Below are positions 57,624-64,000 of a stretch of 64,000 nt of DNA, piece by piece. Both the position numbers and the translations under genes were made by a program. Source of the DNA: Channa striata (Eukaryota; Chordata; Actinopteri; Anabantiformes; Channidae). Below the pieces are notes generated by a model, which worked only from the letters and a program-made list of their open reading frames with translations, made no database searches and was not told the DNA's origin. Numbering within the stretch: the stretch's first letter is position 1; each line of letters opens with the position of its first letter. The stretch spans positions 35,362,496 through 35,426,495 of the forward strand of contig CM065170.1 of assembly GCA_033026295.1 (NCBI GenBank), read 5' to 3'.

Positions 57624-59606
57624 CTGGACTGACTTCACTTTGGATCCTGCTGCTGTACAGTGTGAACACAGGTAAGTGGACCAACGTGAACATTGTTGTC
57701 TCTGTGATAAACTTCAGTTCCTCAAACCTGTCTCAGACCAGTTCACCAGACCCGTTTTCCGGCTCACATCTCATGGTCTTTATCAGCTGTGGAGGAAAAC
57801 CAGTCCATAAACACGTCCCTGCACGCAGACCAGTGAACTAGGTTATTGAAACGCAAACTGGTCAGAAACACACGTTGTAGTTCCGACCCAGAAGAATCTC
57901 TCGGCAGGCTTCACGTCCCACTGAAACCTGAGACATGCTCCACCCTGACATCATGAGGCCAGAGAGACTCTGAGCAGCTGCACGGATCCAGATGTTTGTT
58001 GTGGCAGCCAGAACCACCGAGCAAATGCGATGAGAAACAACTTGATCTCACCTCAGCTGTTCATGTCCTCAGTATTTCCTTATCCACAAAAACGAATATT
58101 GTTCGTCATTATTTGTGTATACATTTTAAATTATGTCCAATTTATGGACTTTCCTTTACATTGAAAACGATAAAACAGCACAGAGACAACGTCCCTTCCT
58201 GTCCCCATCTTTGTTTTTGTGGAGAACATAATGTCACGGTTGAGAAAAAGACTAAACCTCTGTTTTTCTTCACAGTGAACTGCCAGACCCCAGTCATCGA
58301 GTCTTTTACGGGACAAGACGTCCTGCTGCCCTGTGTCTACAGAGTGGATCCTCCACCAGAGACATTATCTGTCTACTGGAGGGACAAGGGCGACAATATT
58401 GTACTGGACATAAGGAAACAGCACCCGTACGAAGAGTCCCAGAGTCAGGAGTTCAGAGGACGAGTGGAAAGCGTCCCTGATCTGTACAAGAAAGGAGACT
58501 TCTCCATCGTCCTGAAGAAGGTCCAGCTGATGGACAGTGGCACCTATAGGTGCTACATCCCACAGGTGGACTTCCAGCAGACAGTCTTCCTTATTGTGGA
58601 CGACACTCAGAGCCTGATGATGCAGCTGTCGCCCTCAGGTGAGTGTCTGTGATGTGAAGTGACGGGACGTGTTATTAATTGTCTCTTTTCTTCTTGGTTG
58701 GGACAAAGTGTCTGTCTTCTCTGTAGTTCAGTGTGTGTCCTCTTTTTGGACACATAACAACAAAGTTGATATCTAACATTTGGACAATTAGGAAAAAAGG
58801 ACACAATTTGTAACAAGCAGTACATGTCCTTTACGTCCTTATACCTGCACACAGACGGCAGCCACAGCTGGAGGCGTTTGTCCCCTTGAGACTTGACAGA
58901 CACGTGCAAAATGCAGCTTGTTCTTACATTTTTGGATTAATGTCTTTCAGTTGTACAAACATTATAAAACATCCATGTTGTCTCACAGAGGGAATCCCGG
59001 TTACTGCGAGAGAGGAAGAAGACGTCCTCCTGCCCTGTGTGTACAGAGGGGAAGATCAGTCACCTAAGAAGTTCTCTGTCCACTGGAGAGACAAAGACAA
59101 CATCCATGTCTTGGACATAAAAGATAACAAACCAGACGGGTCGTCCCAGGACCAGAAGTTTAGTGGTCGAGTGGAAAGTTTCCCTGATCAGTTCAGAGAC
59201 GGAAACTTCTCCATCGTCCTGAGGAAGGTCCAGCAGTCAGACGCTGGAGTCTATGAGTGCAGCATACCAGAAGTGTTCCAGGAGACAGTCCACCTCAATG
59301 TCTCAAGTGAGTAAGCGTCTTCATCAGCTCCTCACACTTTTCTGCACTGTCCTCTGTGGACCAGTGTCTCCGTGCTGTAACACAGACACCTGGTGGACAA
59401 GATCACAAATTACAAATGTGACATGCAGCTTAACAAATGTCCTCGAACGTCTGAATAAAGTTTGTTGTGAAGCCTCTAAAACTCAGATTCACCGTGTTAC
59501 AGGTGAAGCTTCCTGTGCTGCTGCGGTGACTCTGAACTTCCTCCTGCTCCCTGCTCCTCTGTATCTGCTGCTTACACCGGGATGGAGCTTCGGCAGCGGC
59601 ATCTAG
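57623..59606 (+). CDS. Type 2 Ig receptor with two V domains and hydrophobic C-terminus
   Basis: Exons: leader about 57623-57671 (LTSLWILLLYSVNT), V1 58276-58638, V2 58989-59306, C-terminus 59503-59606; all introns phase 1 and GT-AG. V1 has VLLPCVYRVDP, VYWRDKGDNIVLDI and SGTYRCYI; V2 has VLLPCVYRGED, VHWRDKDN, DGNFSIVLRKVQQSDAG and VYECSI, with both disulfide Cys in each. The last exon reads AAAVTLNFLLLPAPLYLLLT then a short non-basic end and a stop, so GPI anchoring or a tail-less TM is likely. The V domains are B7/butyrophilin-like. No start ATG is visible because the GT repeat reaches the leader. Confidence 0.74.
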
Positions 59607-59775
59607 TCCTGTACTCGGAGTCAGTCTGCAGACAAAGTGACAAAAGTCGGCTGTGTACAAACATGATGTTTTTGTCCCTTCAGTGTCCAACAGCTCAGAT
59701 TGTACCTGTGTCTCCGTGGACACACTCAGTGTGTATATACCACATGCACACAAGCAGAAGTGTGTTTCACTGTGA

Positions 59776-59797
59776 AATAAAAGCTGAAGTTAATAAA
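59776..59797 (+). terminator. Poly(A) signals of the two-V gene
   Basis: AATAAA at 59776-59781 and again at 59792-59797, about 170-190 bases after the stop codon. Confidence 0.6.
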
Positions 59798-59819
59798 ACT
59801 GTGAAGTTTGAGTTTTCTG

Positions 59820-60200
59820 CACAGATGGAGCCTCAGCTGCCGGTACCTGTGCTGTTACTGCTGCTCTCACACATACCGTACAGTCTCTGCTCCTACCGTG
59901 CTCCTGTTGGTTCCTACTACGAGTTAAACTGCTGGTGTTGTGAGGATATTTTCAGACGTGCGAGCTTCAGCGGCTTTGATGTTCAGGACGTCTGATTGTC
60001 TCAAAGAGACACAAGTGAGGACAGAGTGAATGTTTGCTGAAGTGGACATGGGCCGGAATCCGGGTGAGCTCAGTGAGACCTGATAAAACAAGAGCATGGT
60101 CTGAGGTGAAGGGTCAGGATGAAGTGAAACACAGACTGGAGGAGGAGCCATCAACTTCTCTGCTGAGGCTCTGTCTGTCTGTAACACCTTTTCAAAGCTG
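59820..60200. other. Intergenic, no gene seen
   Basis: Lies between the poly(A) site of the two-V gene and the 5' module (GGACGTCCGGTTAG near 60218) of the next type 1 gene. Confidence 0.4.
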
Positions 60201-60302
60201 TGGTGTAGATGTCAGCGGACGTCCGGTTAGTGTTCGCGGTTCCTCAGTGTGAGGACGCAGCAGCATTAGATCAGATCAGAGTTTCTGATAGTGAACCTGA
60301 TC

Positions 60303-63300
60303 ATGGATCTGCTTTGGACGATCCTGCTGGTGTTTCTGGTCTGTGCACAGGCTCAGAACATCACAGAGGTCAGAGTGGAGCTGGGTCAGAACGTCATTTT
60401 GAACTGTTCAGGGGACAATTTAGACACGTACTGGTACATGCAGATCCACAGACAGGTTCGAGGGTCCATCAGTCGCACTTTTCTCGGAGATTCTGCTAGT
60501 ACTCAGTACTACATTTATAGTGTTCGACCCAAATATTCAGCCTTTGGAAACAGCCTCACAATCATCAACATCACCGCAGACGACTGCAGACTGTACTTCT
60601 GTGCTAGGAGACAAAATGACAACATCCAGTTTGTGGACACGTTCAGTCTCGTTGCAGGTAACAAGTGTCTTTACTAATACAATCTACGTGCTGTTTTTTT
60701 TTGTAAAAATCCTTCACAGTTTCAAAGCAAACAGATTCACCTGCTGTTTTGTCCATCGTGTCCACGTTTAGATGACAATTAAACTTAATCAGGTTTGTAT
60801 GATGTGCTGTTCATGTCTAACAATGTATGTTGTTGACACGTTCAGCACTCGTGGGTCTTTTAGATGTCTTGTTGCATGTTGATCTGTTAACCACTCAGTC
60901 TTCACACGGACATTTCCTGTCCCAACGGTCTTTATTTGTCAACTTTTTCGTCTTTGTGACTTTTTTGATGTCTTGGCTTTTAGTGTCCAAACCTTGTCCC
61001 ATGAAAATCCTCATCAGTGATGAACTGCATCTTTCAGGATGTTCACAAACGCCAGGAATCACCACAGTGGACATGAGTTCCATTGTCTTTGTCACCTGTC
61101 CGCAGGTTCTGTCCCTCCTCGGAGCCTCTTCCTTGACCTGTCAAAGGTGCCCCGTCAATGATGACGAACTTCACGTGTCGATCCTCACAAGGTCCAGTGA
61201 AGTCTGTCACACACTGGGTGTCCTCAGCTTAGTATGTCCTTGTTGAAGTCGGACAGAAGCTTGTTTGACGGAGGAGTGTCCCATGGACATTGAGATTCAT
61301 CAAGACCTTCACCATCCACAAAGTTAAAAACTCCTCCTCACCATCAGCTGCGGCTCTACCAGGCCACAGAGGCTCAGAGACCTGAACTATTCCACACTAA
61401 CAATGTCTGTCTCAGTGGAGACATTGTCCCATGAGCTGTGGACTCATGGGACAGTCATTGGTGGTTAAGAAGCAGTAGGTCAGACATCCTTGGTTGTTGA
61501 AGCAGAACAAGTTCTAAAACCAGTGTTGATGTGTCTGTTACAGGCTTCAAGCAATAGTGACCTGTCAGCAGATTATGTGTCCTGTTTCGGACAGGAACAA
61601 GTCGAGACAGGAGATGTTAGTTGTATCTCTTCTCTGTCTTTATAAGACAAGCTGGTATTGTCCTTTTTACACTCTCTTGTTTTGGATTGTCCATACACAT
61701 TTCTCTTGTTCACAGTTCAATTTAACGTGTTCCTATTAACACCAATTGTGTTTCACAGCTCACAAATACATATGTGATAACAAATACAATCTGTTGATTC
61801 AGTTCAGCAGTATTAAATGAAGCACTGCTTCCCCACAGTATCTTGTAAAGCCACAATCACACTCGCTTTCAGTGTTTACTACACTAGCTTTCACTAGACA
61901 CTCCATCAGTAATCCGCTTACTGGTTAAATTCAGCCCGTCGGTACATTTTATGTGTTTTATATAACATAAGTATTAACATACATGCACAAAATAACACAC
62001 GGAATTCTGTGACCATTTACAGATTTGCTAAAATCACTTCACATAGTAAAAACTACACCAAACAGATAAATTCGGTCATAAAACCAATGTTCCTTACTCT
62101 TTTCCTCACATAGAGTTTAACTAAACATGAATGGTACTTTTACCGATGTCCAGAAGCCAGTTATCAATATACCAGAGACGTAAAAATGTGTGTTCACTCA
62201 CAGAAGCTACACAGACGCCGGTAACTACTTTAGACCGTAAACTGCTCAAATCCATTTCTACATCCTAAACCTCACCTGAGTTACGTCAGGAAGGATGTAG
62301 AGATCCTCTGGAGTGTTTGTGGTTTAACTGTCAGAATGATGGTAATATGTGGAATAAGGAGCCAGGGTGGTGACGACAGCGGGGTGTGTAAAATAATAAT
62401 TTAATTAAATAAAGACAACTAAAACTCTCTCAGAAAGGGAGGACAAGAAACATACAAACAAACTAGATAAACTGGGGACAAATGAATTCACAAAATAAAA
62501 GTAAGAAGTGAAGATGCAACGGAGGAAGAAATAACCTAAACAGAACAGACGTATAAACCTAACGAACTAAACTAACCAGGGGTGGAGGAAAATAATGACA
62601 ATAAAAAGAAGCAGTAACACACTAAACAATGAAGAACTAAAACAAGGGAAACACAAGGGCAACTTCAACATTAACAGACTAACAGTAACTGAACTAATAA
62701 CTCAAGTAAAAACAAAAGGAAAGCAGAAAGAAACACAGGAGAAAGCTAAAGAAGCAAAGAGGAAAACCAGGAAACTAAACCAAAAAGACACAGAACCAAT
62801 AAACCAACAAGGAACAAACCAAGAAACCAAACCTCAGACCAAGCGTAGACCACTGAGCATGAGTGTCTGAGTGTCTGAGTGTCTGTGAGCGAGTGAACGA
62901 GAGAGACAAACCGACAAACAGTGAAGGGAGAAGAGGTTTCAATAAACAGGAAGACAGGTGAAACTAATGAGGACAAATGAGAAAAGTAAAACAACCCCAA
63001 GAAACTAACAGGAAGGAAAAGCAATACTACAAAATAAAAGGCCAAGACAGGAAATGAACAGAAACAACAAAAACAAAAGTCCCAAATCTGGACATTAACT
63101 GCACAAGCTACTAACCTGTTTCGGACAGGAGAAAGTCGAGACAGGAGACGTTAGCTGTGTCCGTCACGCAGGTTGTTCTCTGTCTGAGAAACAGGCCTGA
63201 CAGCGGCGTTTCAACCAGCGCTCACTGGAAATTACAGTAGGCTACTTGGTGTTAGAAATCGTAAAGAAATATTCATAAATTTGGCCTTTCTTTCACAAAA

Positions 63301-63833
63301 ATGCCTGAACTTAGCTCAACAACTTCTTGGTAGGTGTCACATGACTCTAAGTCGATTTTGAGCTGACGGTTTCTCACAGAGGCATTTATGAGTCTTACAT
63401 GATTCTATAGAGTGCTGTGATATATTTCAGTCCGTCTGCAGCTGTTTTCTCTTCCTTTATCTCCTCTTCTCCTGCCAGATGTTCCCGTCACTGCTTTCAC
63501 CAACATCTGTGCAGAAAACGACCAACAGCAGCAACGGAGAATGGGCGTCATTTACCGCTGTGTCGTCCTCAGCGTCTTCTTTGTCTCAGTCATCATCTGT
63601 GAGTCATTTTGAACCTGAGCACATTCTCTAATGTACGGCACTACAAATACCACAAACTGCTGCATGGGACCTCGATAATGAAACGAACGATTCAAATTTA
63701 TGTCCTGAATTGACTCAGTTTGTGTCCTCTTTCTGCTGCAGGTCTGATCCTGGTGCAGTTCTGTGTGAACAAGAAGAAGAAGAAGAAGAAGGAGGAGGAG
63801 GAGGAAGAGGAGGACGGAGTGACGACCAGCTGA
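60303..63833 (+). CDS. Type 1 V-set receptor with Lys/Glu block tail
   Basis: Exons: leader-V 60303-60657, stalk/TM 63479-63598, tail 63742-63833, joined by phase-1 GT-AG introns. Signal peptide MDLLWTILLVFLVCAQAQ; V domain with Cys in ILNCSGDN, YWYMQIH, SAFGNSLTIINITADDC and LYFCARR. The TM spans the exon junction (CVVLSVFFVSVII then CLILVQF). The tail is VNKKKKKKK directly followed by EEEEEEE and DGVTTS, with no Tyr and so no ITIM/ITAM. The 2.8-kb first intron holds an inserted LTR (62329-63094). The frame is intact throughout; whether signalling needs an adaptor is unknown, as the TM lacks an obvious charged residue. Confidence 0.74.
61425..61453. repeat. Perfect 11-bp inverted repeat in intron
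   Basis: TGTCCCATGAG and its exact reverse complement CTCATGGGACA separated by seven bases. Confidence 0.55.
62329..63094 (-). mobile_element. Gypsy-type solo LTR with TTAAC target duplication
   Basis: A 766-base element starting TGTCAGAATG and ending ATCTGGACA, flanked on both sides by TTAAC (62324-62328 and 63095-63099). On the minus strand it carries a TTTTATTT-rich body like fish Gypsy LTRs. It resembles the element at 2843-3452 in ends and composition. It lies in the first intron of the 60303 gene. Confidence 0.72.
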
Positions 63834-64000
63834 ACCTGTGAGACACTGAGCAGGTAAAAGAAGCTGCTGTAGAACTACAGAATCAGTTATTAGTGTCTGA
63901 CAAATGCTTCCAACAGCAGTTAGTGCCATGTTTTGTGCACAGGAGTGTCCAGAGTCCACACAGAGACCTGCACCAAGACCTGCACCATCCTCCAGGGGGA
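63834..64000 (+). other. 3' UTR or further exon start at window edge
   Basis: After the stop, ACACTGAGCAG is followed by gtaaaag, the same words as at 8583-8598 where it looks like a donor, so some transcripts may splice on in the 3' UTR. The window ends before anything else can be read. Confidence 0.35.

Noticed and set aside
57548..57841. Frame beginning in the GT repeat as a 97-residue protein
   Set aside because: The Cys-Val run is repeat translation and the portion after 57671 is intron after a gtaagt donor; only the leader piece is supported.
1..64000. CRISPR arrays, bacterial operons, riboswitches, rRNA genes
   Set aside because: The sequence is vertebrate; no spaced direct-repeat arrays or prokaryotic signals are present, and no complete tRNA or rRNA gene was seen.

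Overview
The window is eukaryotic and almost certainly from a teleost (percomorph-like) fish. The evidence is: fish-type L2, Rex1/CR1-like and Rex6/R4 LINEs; a trace amine-associated receptor exon of the teleost-specific type; and clusters of single-V-set immunoglobulin receptors with phase-1 introns. There are no bacterial-type operons. All gene models below are read from splice sites and reading frames by eye, without transcripts.

Layout. 1-7.0 kb: nested retroelements (an L2 LINE on the minus strand, an L2 fragment interrupted by a Gypsy-type solo LTR, a nearly complete Rex6/R4-clade LINE set between TA-rich microsatellites, and an RT fragment). 7.0-10.3 kb: decayed 3' exons (transmembrane and tail) of Ig receptor genes. 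10.3-11.8 kb: an internally deleted endogenous retrovirus with a clear tRNA-Leu primer binding site. 12.1-21.3 kb: a pile of CR1/Rex1-like and L2 LINEs. 21.8-22.6 kb: an intact second exon of a TAAR-type olfactory GPCR that lacks Asp3.32 but has Asp5.42; no first exon is visible. 23-26.3 kb: more L2. 26.3-30.3 kb: an unassigned, frame-broken coding-like tract ending near a piggyBac-like terminus. 31.4-32.2 kb: another LINE fragment. 32.3-41.5 kb: a tandem segmental duplication of a minus-strand gene for a small, apparently GPI-anchored single-V protein. The right copy is intact. The left copy has a 1-nt insertion and has lost its last exon.

46-64 kb is the main biological content: a plus-strand cluster of V-set receptors of two kinds. 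Type 1 has leader and V domain fused in one exon, then a stalk/TM exon and a cytoplasmic tail; one tail makes an ITIM across an exon junction, and another is a Lys/Glu block. Type 2 has a split leader, B7/butyrophilin-like V domains and a hydrophobic, GPI-like C-terminus. Intact-looking models are 48.76-51.04, 57.62-59.61 and 60.30-63.83 kb, with 47.73 kb an intact extra V exon. Many other V, TM and tail exons are pseudogenes. Three leader-V exons with their own upstream modules precede one TM/tail set at 49.9-51.0 kb, which could be alternative first exons or relics of tandem duplication.

Together the genes look like a rapidly duplicating innate-type receptor family (paired inhibitory and GPI-anchored forms), with heavy retroelement load driving rearrangement. 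I could not assign the Ig genes to a named family with confidence.
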